A stretch of 64,000 nt of DNA, from the NCBI GenBank assembly GCA_030770535.1, contig JASVEC010000085.1, forward strand, positions 1-64,000, read 5' to 3'. The notes under the pieces are model-generated. The model was not told the DNA's origin and made no database searches. It was given only the letters and a program-made list of their open reading frames with translations. This stretch comes from Batkoa obscura (Eukaryota; Entomophthoromycota; Entomophthoromycetes; Entomophthorales; Batkoaceae). The position numbers and the translations under genes are program-made. Shown here piece after piece: positions 32,429 to 44,669 of this stretch (the stretch's first letter is position 1; every line of letters starts with the position of its first letter).

Positions 32429-34843
32429 TTATTTTTTCTTGCTCAATTTAGTAGTAAATGTACCACTAGCGAACTCAGAATTAGGATCAAGTAATCTCTT
32501 TGAAGTTGTTGATGCATAAGATCGGACTCTCTTTTTACCACTCTCTTCCTGCTTATCATTGGATTTAGATGAATGAATAGCTGAAGATGGCGCTTCTCTT
32601 AAACCAAAACTTTTAGCAATATGGCCATAGTGTAATTTTTTAACATGGAAAATCGATTTTTCACTTGCTGGATGGGTAGCATAGGCACGGATATTAGAGA
32701 TATATGCTTTGCGGGCTTGTTTTTGAATCTACAAAAGTTAAATAAATGATTTATAAAAAATTAGGATTAAATAATATTACCTCGCTATCATTCAATACCA
32801 ATTTTTCAAATGAATTTTGATAAATAGTAGCAGCCACTTGATAATCCTTTGTTACTTTATCGGTTAAAGCTTTTAAATTATCTTCTAAAGATCTTGGTTT
32901 AAGGAAAATTTTAATACTTTTTAATATATTAATATAATCCATTTCTGAAGGTAATAAGAATAAAATAGCATCACCACCCTTTCCAAGTCGGGCTGTTCTA
33001 CCTACTCTATGAACATAATCTTTAACATCTGTTGGCGGATCAAACTGAATAATTTGTCCTACTTTAGGCATATCTAATCCACGAGCTGCTACATCAGTAC
33101 ATAATAATACGCCATGTTCTAAATTTGAAAATTGTTTAAAAGATGCAGTACGTGAGGCTTGATCCATATTTCCATGTAATTTGCAAATAGCTAAATTATC
33201 TAATAAGGGACTAAGATTTTCTTTAGTAGTATCTGGTCTCTCTATATCTTCATCATGATCCTCATTTTGTAATTCGGCTTTACAAAATAATTGGTGATAA
33301 AAATCCACTTGCTCACAAGTTAACATAAATACAACTAATTTACCCATTTTATTGGCTACTGCTTTTTTGAATAATGAAGTTAATGCAACTAATCGAAGTT
33401 TAGCTGGGACAGCCATATAACTTTGAGTAAGCTGTTGAGGTGTTGAAAATGAAGTTTTCTTTTCCCCTTCTTCTTCATCAGAGTCGTCAGAATCAGCATC
33501 TGAATCTTGATTCGAACCAGAACCAGTTAAATGAATAGGATCACTTAATGAATATTCTGCTAATTTTTGAACGGCACTATTCAATGTGGCAGAAACTAAA
33601 ACTGTTTGTCTTACCTTTGGCAAATGATGACTATTCCAAAACCAATTACCACGTTGAACTGAATTAAAATTGGCATTGTATCTGCCTTGTCTTTCAGCTA
33701 ATACATTAAAAATGTTTTTTAATGTTTCTTGAAGCCCCAATTCTAAAAATCGATCCCCTTCATCTAATACTATCCATTTTAGTCGATTTACTTCCATACT
33801 CTTTGTGTTTTGTAAGTGATCTAAAAATCGACCTGGGGTTGCTATTAATATATTTACTCCTTTACGTAACCGACTCTTTTCACTACTTTTCTTTTCTCCT
33901 CCAACAACTAAACCTGGTACAATCCAATGATATCGATGCACTTCATCATCAGATGTAATGGGATAATTTAGTAATATATTTAAAACATCATAAATTTGCT
34001 TGGCTAACTCTCTAGTAGGTGCTAAAACAACGGATATCAATCCACTCATTCTACCAGGCTTAAATGAATCTGGGGGATTAATCGCGCCAGATGCTTTGAT
34101 TAAACTATTGACAATAGGTAATAAAAAAGCCAATGTTTTACCAGACCCAGTTTGGGCTTGAACGATAACATCCTTATTTAAATTGTTATTAAAAAAAGAA
34201 ATGGTTTTACTTTGTACTACTGTTGGTTTATTGACTTTCATTTTACCTTTTAAATGATTACATAATGCTTTATCCAAACCTAATACTGAAAATGAAGTTG
34301 CATTGATAACTACCCCGTTACTCGATTTTTGTAATTCACTTGATTGGGTTTTTAGATGTTCTTTATCTACTACTGGATTCTTGGTGAATAAAGAAGACTC
34401 TATTGTCTTTTTGCTTACTTCAGTGCTCTTCTCAGTGACTTTCTCATTATTCTTTTCAGCATTTCTCTCAGCTCGATCAAAGATATCTAACTCAGAGTCT
34501 TCATCAGAATTGTGCACTGGAACCACTTGAGTTGCTCTTGCTTAATTTGTCTTTTATTCTGAACAATTCTAGGTTGTAGCACCGTCTTATTTGGGTTCAA
34601 TGAAGCAATTGGTTTTGTAACAGTTCTTAATAACTCTTCAGGCGGTAAAAATTTATCTGGGATCGGATTATTTGCTGGTCTCTTTACCTCTCTAACAATG
34701 CCTGCTTTCTTTTGTAATTGAAGCTTCTGCTTTCTTTTCTCTCTCCATGTACCTTTTAACTTTGAGTTATCAATCGATTTCTTATTACCTCCTGAAGAAC
34801 TATCAACTCCTGCTATATTTAATATTAAACCATCATTTTCCAT
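32429..34843 (-). CDS. DBP7: DEAD-box RNA helicase DBP7/DDX31 (one frame break)
   Basis: ATP-dependent RNA helicase for early 60S ribosome assembly in the nucleolus. The N-terminal frame begins at the ATG at 34843 ([12 protein letters not shown]...[10 protein letters not shown], the basic patch also seen in yeast DBP7). The helicase frame runs from about 34530 to 32781, then a 52-nt intron and a last exon 32728-32429. Motifs: [51 protein letters not shown] (the DBP7/DDX31 variant of DEAD), [21 protein letters not shown] and [13 protein letters not shown]. The C-terminus has [32 protein letters not shown], diagnostic for DBP7. Near 34515-34535 the two frames do not join without one extra base and no intron fits, so there is either a one-base error, a mutation or frameshifting. 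Expected length about 787 residues. Confidence 0.9.
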
Positions 34844-35311
34844 CTTCTATTTGAATAAAAATAGTTTAACTTTTAGGTTCAAAATAGATTTTAGTTTTTT
34901 TAGAAAAATGTTTATTTTTTAACTTCAGTTTTCTGGAAATTCAAGGTTTCTGGAGTTTTAAAATTTTAAAAATTTTATCCTTACAATTTTATTCTCCAAT
35001 ATTTTCAATATCATTAATCGTCATTTATATACCATCTAGCTTTAATTTAAATGTTTAAATATTATACAAACATAATTTATAAATGTTTATCAAAGAAGTA
35101 ATATATTAATATCAAATTTTTAAACAAATTAATACTCTGCCTAATCAAAACTCTTATTTTCTATGGTAAAATCTTAAATAGTTGGTACAAACTTTAATTA
35201 TCACTTTCAGCAGTATATTTTAATCCTATTTTACTAAATATTGAGAAGACAGGAGCTGACATATTAGGTCTTGTTAAAAGTAATAGAGTTTTCTAATTGA
35301 AAAAAAGATAT
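34844..35311. other. Intergenic, upstream of DBP7
   Basis: About 470 bp, no supported feature other than the presumed DBP7 promoter next to 34844. Confidence 0.45.
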
Positions 35312-35408
35312 GGAGATGTATTTTGTATTTAAGAATTTTACTAACAAAATTTCTGCTCAAATAGTATTTGAAGGATAGAAAAAGTAACGAAGCAAAAAAA
35401 ACATCTCT
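35312..35408 (-). mobile_element. MITE copy 12 (reverse)
   Basis: 97 bp, GGAGATGTATTTTG...AACATCTCT after an ATAT; reverse core CTGCTCAAATAGTATTTGAAG. Confidence 0.85.
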
Positions 35409-35527
35409 ATGTTACTATTTACAACTTTAAGTTTAATTTTTAGTTTAAAATAAAAATTGTTTATATAATGTAGATTTACTGTTGCTATTCTATACCTCTA
35501 TGGTATTCTAAACTTATTCCACTATAT

Positions 35528-35625
35528 GGGAATGTATTCTTTTGTAGAATTCTTTTACTAGCAATCTTTCCGCTCAAATACCCCCTAAAAAATCGAAAAA
35601 GTAATGAAATCAAAAAAACATCCCC
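35528..35625 (-). mobile_element. MITE copy 13 (reverse)
   Basis: 98 bp, GGGAATGTATTC...AACATCCCC, flanked by ATAT at 35524-35527 and 35626-35629. Confidence 0.9.
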
Positions 35626-35838
35626 ATATTTGAAATCAATTTCATCAATAAATACCATTCCAGGGATAATATAGCATTCGTTTTATTGGCTTAATAAGAG
35701 CAATATGATTGGACTGGAATGAACCTTGGTTATTGACCAATAAAGTAGAGGCTTAACGAGACATCAACATGTCTATAATGATTTGAAAAATTAAATTCCA
35801 AGTATTTCTTGTCAAATTTCAATATTAGATCCAGAAAT

Positions 35839-36795
35839 ATGAATCCAATGGAAGGAAACCATACTGAGGAAATGCGAAATAAATTATATTTGGATAATTT
35901 TTATGTTAAAATGGGTACATTTAACAGTATCTTATTTTATTTTTATCATAATATTTTTATTTTAGATGGCAAATATATTAAAAAACCAGTAAATGAAGAG
36001 CTTGAAAAAATGCTAACTAATGTGGATATGGAACAACGAATAAATATGCCATTTACAACGGAAATCGGTTATACTGTGGAAGAAGGAGATACAATATCAG
36101 CTGAAGAAATTGCAGAAGAAAGAGTTTGTAAACGTTTTGAAAAATATAATGCAGAAGATACTTTTATTGAGTTTGATAGTAACTTTATATATTGTTCTTG
36201 TTTTTATTAATGTTATCTTTTTATTACTAAAGATGATGACGAGGACGATGGCGATGAGTTTGATTTATTGAATATTGAAATGCCCAAGATTTGTTCATCG
36301 GATATTGAATTTAGTGAAAGCGAATTTGATGTTTCAGCTGTTGCTAGAAGTATTAGCTTAGAAAGAAAATCAGAAGTGTCAGAAGAAGACTATTCAAGGA
36401 ATTCAGGATTTGATAATATTTTAAACAGTAATGATAATGATGAAAGTGTCAATAGCATTGTTATCAAAAATAGTGACCGTACTAAGCATAAGACAATAAG
36501 TAGTACACCCAAGAAGAGAGATAATCAAGATACGCCGAGTAAAAGCTCAGACATTTGTGAAAATAATGAAATTAAGAATTCACAACTACTTGATGAACTA
36601 ATAATAACAAATGAAAATGAGGGTAAAAGTTTAGATAATATAAACCTAGATGATTTTAATTCCATTTATAAAAGTTTTTTTACATCAAGGGAGAGAAACC
36701 CACTCTTAGTTCAAATGGCAGGTTCATTTAATCTTTCAATATTTTTATATTTCTATTTTATTATTATTGTCTTTCATATGCTTCTTTTTAAATAA
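35839..36795 (+). CDS. Uncharacterised acidic protein
   Basis: Three exons, 35839-35914, 35966-36178 and 36233-36795, join in frame to 283 residues; the ATG at 35839 is the first good start. The product is rich in Glu, Asp, Ser and Asn with an acidic run (NDDEDDGDEFD) in the middle and no recognised domain. A conserved-looking N-terminal part contains KPVNEELEKMLTNVDMEQ. The last 23 residues before the stop are hydrophobic (FNLSIFLYFYFIIIVFHMLL), which is either a tail anchor or translated intron: GTTCATTTAATC at about 36720 could be a donor, in which case the gene continues downstream. I could not find a convincing next exon. A MITE pair lies just upstream. Function unknown. Confidence 0.55.
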
Positions 36796-37192
36796 ATATT
36801 TTTATATGCTATACATGGCTTTGATTTTAGTTTTAGTTTTTATTATATTTATATTTATTAATCTTAGATTAGAAATTATACTATTAATCAAAGTGATAGT
36901 AGATAGTAATAGAATCTCGTCCTAATTCGGTGAATTGGGAACATGATTCTTAAACTCATTACTCTTAAGATATACTCAACGAAAAACATGTTTAACTCTA
37001 AAATAAAGTCCTTTTTTTATCACAATAAAATATAGTAGTACCCCTATAATAGAATCAATGATTTTAAAAAACACCGTTTTAATTCTACATCCATACTGAA
37101 AGATGGGATTATACAAGAAGTTTAATATACTAAAGAATGTTAATGTAAAATATGGAAAGAACTCAAAAATTTTAAAAAGCTTTTAACAAATC
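36796..37192. other. Intergenic, possible 3' end of the acidic-protein gene
   Basis: About 400 bp; may hold one more exon of the preceding gene, but none could be supported. Confidence 0.4.
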
Positions 37193-37274
37193 AGGATGTA
37201 TTTTTTGTTTAAGAATTTTACTAACAACCTTTCTACTCAAATAGTACTTAACAAAGTGATGAAAAAAACATCCC
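37193..37274 (-). mobile_element. MITE copy 14 (reverse, short)
   Basis: About 82 bp, AGGATGTATTTTTTG...AACATCCC followed by AAAT; shorter than the family through internal loss around the AAAGTGATG part. Confidence 0.75.
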
Positions 37275-37363
37275 AAATGTTTTCATTGATAGGGGATTAA
37301 ACCTTTTTTTGACTTCATCAAAACTTGAACTATGGACTTAAGTTAGAATTAATATCAACATAT

Positions 37364-37460
37364 GGGGATGTATTTTTGTGTTTAAGGATTTTACTAATGA
37401 ATTTTCCGCTTAAATAGTGCTTAAAAATGGAAGAAATAATGAAGTCAAAAAAACACTCCC
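37364..37460 (-). mobile_element. MITE copy 15 (reverse)
   Basis: 97 bp, GGGGATGTATTTTTGTGTTT...AACACTCCC with ATAT on both sides (37360-37363, 37461-37464). Confidence 0.9.
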
Positions 37461-37464
37461 ATAT

Positions 37465-38381
37465 TGATTTATTCTAGTAAAAGCACTAAAAATCACATTC
37501 AAAAAATTAAAAAATTCGAGTTATAAATGGGCATAAAACTGACTTTAAATATCAAAAAATTCATTTCAATTCCAAAACCAAATTTAATAATCTAAAACAC
37601 CACCCTCTATTCGTCATTTCTTCATAATAAAAAACCTCCTATTACTCCCTTGTATTATTTATCACTTAACATCTATTCCCTACTGATTAATATATATCAT
37701 TTAGAACTTTGAGCTTAATAAGCAATATTGAACATCAGACTTAGTTCTTTATTGATTTATTTTAAATCACTAAAAATTTATTAATAGAAAACAATGTAAA
37801 ATCAAGCCCCAAAAAATCAGGGTATAGAGGATTGGCCAATGGGAAGTTAAGAATGGATCAATGGGGTTGTGATTGAATAAGATTGAAAATGGAAATGATT
37901 TTTGGAATAATAAAAGGAAGATCGGATAATGAGATGATAAGAAAATGAGGAAGGCAAAAAGAATGGACGGATAGTTCGGGATGAAGATTTTGAGCTTGAA
38001 CAATTAATTTATAAAAACAAATAGCTATTTAAGAATTCAAATTACCTGGAACTTATCGTAAAAATTGAATTTGTCATTTAGCTGTCATTTGTGTCATTTC
38101 TGTCATCTTAAGTCTAAAGATTTTGCCTTGATTTAATTATTAGTTAAATTACTAAATTTAGTTCCAACTTAAAAAATAATTAAGCGAATAGTTGTTAATT
38201 GTTAAAAATAAAGTGATATTCTTGGATTAGTAATTCATAATTTTGAAGTTTTTTGATTAATAATAATGCTTTTTAGCATACAAAGCTTTTTTATTTATTA
38301 TAAATACAAATACAAAAGTCGATTCTAGTTGATTTTATTTATTATCTTGATTTAAATTGAAACTTACAATAACGAATTACA
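37465..38381. other. Intergenic, nothing certain
   Basis: About 900 bp. A 77-codon hydrophobic minus-strand frame at 37770-38003 has no recognisable features and is not called. The right end should contain the promoter of the flavoprotein gene. Confidence 0.45.
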
Positions 38382-39937
38382 ATGGAAGATAATAGTTATA
38401 ATAAACTACCAACAACTATCGATACAGTCATTATAGGAAATGGACCAAGTTCAATATTTTTATCTTATCTATTAAGCGGATTTGAAGCTTATTACAAACC
38501 AATTAAACAAACAAATAGATACATTGATGATATTAATCCACAACTATTATCTCAGCTTTTGAAATACCAAGATGTTCCATTATTTAATACACAACAAAGC
38601 TTACTTGAGTTAACTAATATAGCAGCGAATTATTTTGTAGATAATAATAACAATAATAATCCATTATCTAGTATGTTAGATTTTTTATTACATCCTATGG
38701 CGGATATGGAGCCTGAGTTTCCGGAAATGATACATTGGAAAAAGAAAAAATCAAACAAAGTCGACCATATTGTATTAGGAAAAGGACAAATTGGCGGAGT
38801 TTGGGGAGAATTAAATTACTCTAATATGAAAGCTTTAAGGTGATTAGCTCTCTATAAACTTATTTATTCATTTAACTTATAAACTTTAGTATTCATCCTT
38901 TCCTTCAATTACCAGGGTTGAGCTTTGAAGAATATAGAAATAGGATGGACATGTTGGATAATGAAGATCGACCTATTCGGTCGGAAGTTTCTAGCTATTT
39001 TAAATATTATGTCCAATATCATAGATTAGAAAATAATTTTAGAAATAATATCGAAGTAACTCAAGTTATTAATGTTAAAGATGTAATGAATTTTAAATAT
39101 TGTCAATGTCACAATAATAATAATAATAATAATGAAAAGTGTCCAAGATATGGAAACTATAATTATGTTATTAAAGGAATCATACGTAGTGAAAATAATC
39201 AAAAAATTGAGAAATTTCAAATGTTATGTAAAAATGTAGTCATTGCTTCTGGAGTTTATAATCAGCCATTGAGTTTAAATATTCCTGGTTTATTAGATGA
39301 ACGTGTTTTTTATAAAGTTAATGAATTAAATAATCAGATTAATAATAATAATAATAATAATCAATTACCAGCATTAATAATAGGTAGTGGATTATCAGCA
39401 GCAGATGCTATATTAGAATTAAAAAAGAAAAATATACCAATTATACATTTTACATATTCATTACAACATTACAAAAACAAAAATAAAAAACATCCGTTAG
39501 CTAATTGTTGGAAAGAAGATTATCCAGAATATTATTCTATTTATAAAACAATTAAAAATAATCAAGATAATAATAATATTGATAACAACTATCAATTATA
39601 TCATGATATAACAATATTATCTATGAAATATAATAATGATTCAATAGCTGTTAAATTTGTTAATAATAGTAACAAAGAATATGAAATTCAGGTTCAATTA
39701 TGTGGTATCTTTATTGGATGGGAAAAAACGATACCTTATTTAAGTGGAAGATTATTGAATCAATTAGATGAAAATATAATCTCTAATTTAAAAACTAAAA
39801 GTAATCAACTTAATACTAAAGATAACAATAGTCAATTACAAGGTATGTTTGCAATAGGTTCCATTGTTTCCTCCAATTTTATTCGACATTTATTAGTGTC
39901 TTGCTTAATTGCTAATGCTCAAATAAGACAACATTAA
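38382..39937 (+). CDS. OSGIN-like FAD/NAD(P) flavoprotein
   Basis: Two exons, 38382-38839 and 38890-39937, join to 501 residues. The N-terminus TVIIGNGPSSIFLSYLLSGF is a GxGxxx dinucleotide-binding loop for FAD. A second Rossmann loop (LIIGSGLSAADAILELK) begins about residue 320 for NAD(P). Between them are HWKKKKSNKVDHIVLGKGQIGGVWG and VIASGVYNQPLSLNIPGL, which is the pattern of the oxidative-stress-induced growth inhibitor (OSGIN1/2) and related flavin monooxygenase-like proteins. The end has FAIGSIVSSNFIRHLLVSCL. Two short runs of Asn codons (AAT repeats) are inserted in loops. Enzymatic activity of the group is poorly defined, but OSGIN homologs act as quinone-linked monooxygenases. The preceding intergenic region shows no partner gene. 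Confidence 0.8.
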
Positions 39938-40117
39938 TTTATTACAATACGATTTTCTTTATTGCTTGTTTTATTGTTTTATTTATTGTTTAATTTTCTA
40001 TCGTTAAAAATAAAAATGTTTTTTTAAACCAATGAAATTACTGATAATTTCATATTTATTTTTTATTCAATTCTTTTATTCTTTATTTTTGTTCCTTTTT
40101 ATAAAAGACTTCAATAA

Positions 40118-42489
40118 ATGAGTAATAATCAAAGTATATTGATTGATGCTATTAATCAAAATAGTTTAAAATGGAAAGGTAAATAATAACAATAATAATG
40201 ATAATATATTTGTAACGATAAAGATAATAATAATATATTTATAATAACAATTTAATTTAGAATTTAATTTACAAAGTCAACAGCTGGATTTAGAAGAATA
40301 CAATCAACAAATATTGGAAGAGAATGAGCAAGTCAAAAATTCACGTAAACAATTAGCCGAGAAAACAAAGGAATTTCGAAAATTAAGAGATGAAGAGAAG
40401 CTAATTCAATTAAAACAATTATTAAAAGGATATCAAGAAGAGATAGATAATTTGACTAAAAAAAATAAAAGTAAAGAAAGTAAACTATTAACATTCTATC
40501 AACATATGCTAGAATTAACGGATCCGTACCTATTTTTAATAAAATTAATGAGGAATTAAAAGATAATTTAACGTTGAAGAGACAAGCTGATGAATATAAA
40601 AAAAAGAATGAAGAGTTAAGTCTTGAATTGACATTAGAAAAGAAAAAACAAGGGGAATTTGATACCATCCTTATTAATCAAATAGCTCAAAAAGAATATT
40701 CTTTGAAAAGTGAAATGGAAATTCAACAACGGGAGCATCTACTAAAAGAAAGTGAAATGAAAAAAGAAATTGATAATTTAAATCAACAATTAAATTTCAT
40801 AAATAAAAATCAAGCATTAAAACAACAGCAATTAATTGAAAGTTTTAATATGGAAAACGAAAAAGCAGATAATCAAATGTCTCAACTAGAATTTATTATG
40901 AATCAAATGGAAGAAATTAAAGATCAAAATTATCAGTTAAGTAGGGAAAATGAAAACTTAAAGAAAACGTTGAATGAAAATAATAATGACATTAATAATA
41001 AAATTGAAAGGGAAGTAGTTAATGGAGATAATACGATTATTGTTAAAGAATTAAATAATAAAATTGAAAATCAAGCTATTGAAATTAATAACTTAATTAA
41101 AGAAATTGAAAAACATCAATCACAATTCAATAAAAATAAACAATTAAATGAGCAAAGCATTATTGAGTTGAAAGATCAATTGAATACGCAAGTAAGTAAA
41201 TTAATGATATAATATAATAATAATAATAATAATATATTAATATTTTATATATAGATTCAACAAAATCAAAATTTAAGCGAAAAATTAAATTCAATGAAAG
41301 ACTATGAACAAATTAAAAAAGAATTAAATTTATTAAAAGTAAGTATTGAGAAATAATTTCTACAAAACACTAATAACACATAATCTACTTAACATAGGAC
41401 ATTGAATTTCCGGAATATAAAGAAGACACAGACATGACTTCAAGTCCAACGGAAAATATTGATTCCAAAGAAGAAATATTACAGAAAATGGTAAAAAAAC
41501 AACAACAATTACAAAATGAATCAATAAAATATAAAAATGAATTAAAAAATCAAGAAAAAGAAAATCAAATAAACAAAGAATTAATAATACAAAAGGATGA
41601 ATTGATTATACAAAAAGAGAAATTGATAAAGAAATTAGAACAAGATTTAGTCACATTAAACAATCAAAATAATCAGAGTGATAATGATAATGATAAGGTA
41701 AAACGATTTTTTATAATCTTATTTTAATAATATAATTATTCTTAATATTATCTTAGTCTAATCTTCCTTTGTCACCCACGATTAATAATAATAAAGAACA
41801 TTTAATTCCTATTTTAAGTCAGCAACGAGATCGATATCGAAGTCGAAATATGGAACTAGAAGAAGAAATTCGAAAAATAATGGAACAAAAAAAAGAAATG
41901 GATTATCAATATCAAGAATTAAATTTAGAGAATATGAAATTATATGAACAAATTAAATATCAAAAACAATATAGTAATCAAGAAGGTAGTAAAAGCAGTG
42001 GAAATAGAGGGAATGATTATGCTATGATAGATATGCATGGAGTTAACAAAAAATATGACCAAATGTTAGATGATAGGGAAAATCCATTTGTTAAATTTAA
42101 GTTGAAGGTAAAATTATTATTATTATTATTATTATACAATAGAATATAGAATATGGGGATATGTTTTTTTGTTTAAGAATTTTACTTATAGTCTTTTCAC
42201 TCAAATAACGCTCAAAATAGAAAAAATATGAAACTAAAAAAAATACCCCCATATACTGAATACCTAAATATACAATAGAATAATAATATATTAATATATT
42301 TATTTAATCTAGGAAGAAAATCGACGATATCAAACATTAAATAGTATGGATCGATTAGCATTATCAATTACCAAATTGTTTTTAACTAATTATATAACAA
42401 GAGCTATTTTATTATGTTATTTATTATGTTTACATGCTTTGATTTTAATTTTAATTTATAATTTTATTCAAATTAATGATGAAAAATAA
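40118..42489 (+). CDS. COY1: Golgi coiled-coil protein CASP/COY1 (one frame break)
   Basis: Membrane-anchored golgin for intra-Golgi vesicle tethering. Exons: 40118-40178, 40261-41191, 41255-41338, 41398-41697, 41757-42107 and 42313-42489; about 634 residues. The N-terminus has W-K-EFNLQ, SRKQLAEKTKEFRKL and KGYQEEIDNLTKKNKSKESK...FYQHMLELTDP-VPIF, which line up with the CASP signature (FQGEIDALSKRSKEAE, then DPVP). The middle is coiled coil. SQQRDRYRSRNMELEEE and the C-terminal MDRLALSITKLF plus a single transmembrane segment (ILLCYLLCLHALILILIYNF) are typical. At about 40521-40527 the frame changes inside DPVPIF, needing one extra base; no intron fits. The last intron (42108-42312, 205 nt) is long because it contains a MITE. 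Ends 64 bp from the convergent GPI17 gene. Confidence 0.88.
42155..42250 (-). mobile_element. MITE copy 16, inside an intron of CASP
   Basis: 96 bp, GGGGATATGTTTTTTTG...AAATACCCCC, flanked by ATAT at 42151-42154 and 42251-42254, wholly within the last intron of the CASP gene. All other introns of this gene are 59-82 nt. Confidence 0.9.
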
Positions 42490-42553
42490 TAAATAAAGAA
42501 ACTAAAATTGTTTATTTATATCGTTATTATTATATTTTTATTAAATATTATTA

Positions 42554-44345
42554 TTATTCTTTCTTAATCTTTTGTTTCTTATTTTTTAATTTTGCTTTAA
42601 TAATAGCCATAATAATTGGAGTAAACGTGGGCAACAATAAAGGCAAAAATAAGGCATAAGAATGGTCAAATGGGAAATATAAGACAGATATCATATCTTT
42701 ATGAAAGAAAGCTAAATCAGCATATTTGAAACTTTTTATAGAATTTAAAAATCCTAATTCTATGAAATTATTCTGAATATTTTGAAATGTAAATTGATGA
42801 AATTGTATAGCTTTTATAGCTAGATCAATAATCTTTTGTTTCACTGGCATATCTGGAATCGTTGGTATTAACTGTTGTAAACTTTGTATAGAATGATAAG
42901 ATTTAGTTAAACAATAATTAATCTTATTATATATAAATTGATGATAAGCTAAAGTGATTCCATATTGTTTATTAAATTGAATTAAATTAAAGAAATTTAT
43001 TAATTGATATTGAATTGCTTTAGTTAGTTGTTGTTTATTAATTTCAGTATTTTTATTATTGTTCTGTTTATTTAACAAAGTAATACCACCCCATTGAGGA
43101 ATTAAAATATTACTTTGTTTCGATTCAAAAGACATCGGATTGAATTTTTCATCTGGTAAATAAAATAAAAAATGAATTTCTGGATTTAAAGAAATTGAAG
43201 ATTTTAAATCCCATTCTCCTGAATTTATAAAATGAGGTAACTGTTCATTGGTTATTATATAATAATCATTTGTTGGATCTAAGATAGGTGTTATTGTTAA
43301 TGGGGCATAATATTGTATTTGTAAAGTTATATTGAAGCTGATATAAGGGGATAATAATTTCGTATAAGGAGTAAAATGTTCTTTTTGGTTGGAATTATAA
43401 GTATTATATTTATTAATAATAGTATTAAAATTACCTAATATTAATTTTTCCATTTCAATTAATAATTGATCATTCACTTTGTCTGGTGGATTACCATATA
43501 ATAAGGTAAATGTTAATAAATAATTATCATTGAAATTTAATGAGGTATTAACAGATGTATTCTAAATAATAATATTAAGTTATTAAACTAAAAACTAAAA
43601 ACTAAAACTACTTCATTATTATTATCCTGTAATAAAAAATTGGAAATTTTACCAATGTGTTGTTTTATTAAATTTTGTAATTGTACTATATAAAAATAAA
43701 TACTAATAGTAAATTGTAAACAAATAATAATTTACCACTGCTAGTTTCCTTAGGTATTAAAAAAATCCAACTGGGTTGATCCAAAATATTGTAATTTTGA
43801 TTATCCATATTATTTTTAATGATAACTTTATCTTCATTAGTGTTAAATACTAATAAATTATATAAAAATCTTCTATTCTCTTGTTTCAATTGTATATATT
43901 TATTAATAATATCATGGACCTTAATATCATCTAAAATCATATTAAAACTTTCTTAATAAGAGATATAAAGCTGCAACTTACCTCCCACGTCTTTTTCATC
44001 AATGGTCACACTTTCCTTACTCTCATTAATAATTAATATATCAGTCCTATCACTTTTAATCTCTACTACTTTATCGAAAAAACCCACTACTTTCCATTCT
44101 AGTTTAAACTGGACTTCCTTTTCCAATTGTTCGAATTTATCTTTTGGAAAAGGTACCCTTTCCACTTTAGTCATAAAATACCATATATTCACTAAGGTAA
44201 AGGCCAATATGCTGAATAATATAATATTGTATTTTTTGCTTTTTTCTGACAAAAAGGAAGTTAGTACTTATTGAAGGTTAAGAGTTAAGATCAATTAAAA
44301 AATACTTTGTCGTTGTAAATCAGGTGCTATTTCTTGAAGTTTCAT
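42554..44345 (-). CDS. GPI17: GPI transamidase subunit GPI17 / PIG-S
   Basis: Subunit of the ER GPI transamidase that attaches GPI anchors. Five exons: 44345-44306, 44245-43982, 43930-43736, 43685-43612 and 43561-42554, joined length 526 residues (yeast GPI17 534). A first transmembrane helix (IILFSILAFTLVNIWYFM) follows the short N-terminus and is followed by the characteristic ERVPFPKDK segment seen in PIG-S. The lumenal domain includes ISFNITLQIQYYAP and LIPQWGGITLLN, the latter a typical PIG-S feature. A second hydrophobic helix near the C-terminus (YALFLPLLLPTFTPIIMAII) precedes a lysine-rich tail ending KKQKIKKE, consistent with ER retention. Convergent with CASP and divergent from RAD23, with 324 bp between their start codons. 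Confidence 0.88.
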
Positions 44346-44669
44346 TATTCAATTGAAAGTTGAAAATTGAAAATAAATTGAGTGATGTTGATTTTTTAGA
44401 TATTTTGTAAGTTAAAATAAACTGGGAGATAATTCTTGGATCGACCCAAAAGCAACCTATCTCTCTTATTAAAGCTATTTGATTGAGATGACGCCAATTT
44501 GAACTTGGTTACCAAGCAAAGCTGGTCAACTCAAGTAATCTGGAAATAAAAAACAAGGTTATGATTGGCTTAAAGGATATTTAAAAAAAAAATCTAGGAT
44601 AGAAAATTTCAATGAGAATTTATTAAAAAATTTTAAACTCAACTTTGATAACATTGAGAGAATTTCAAG
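44346..44669. promoter_or_regulatory. Shared divergent promoter region GPI17 / RAD23
   Basis: The 324 bp between the two start codons must carry both promoters. No specific site can be assigned. Confidence 0.5.

Noticed and set aside
37770-38003. 77-codon hydrophobic minus-strand ORF
   Set aside because: No recognisable family, no conserved motif, lies in a non-coding stretch; not enough to call a gene.
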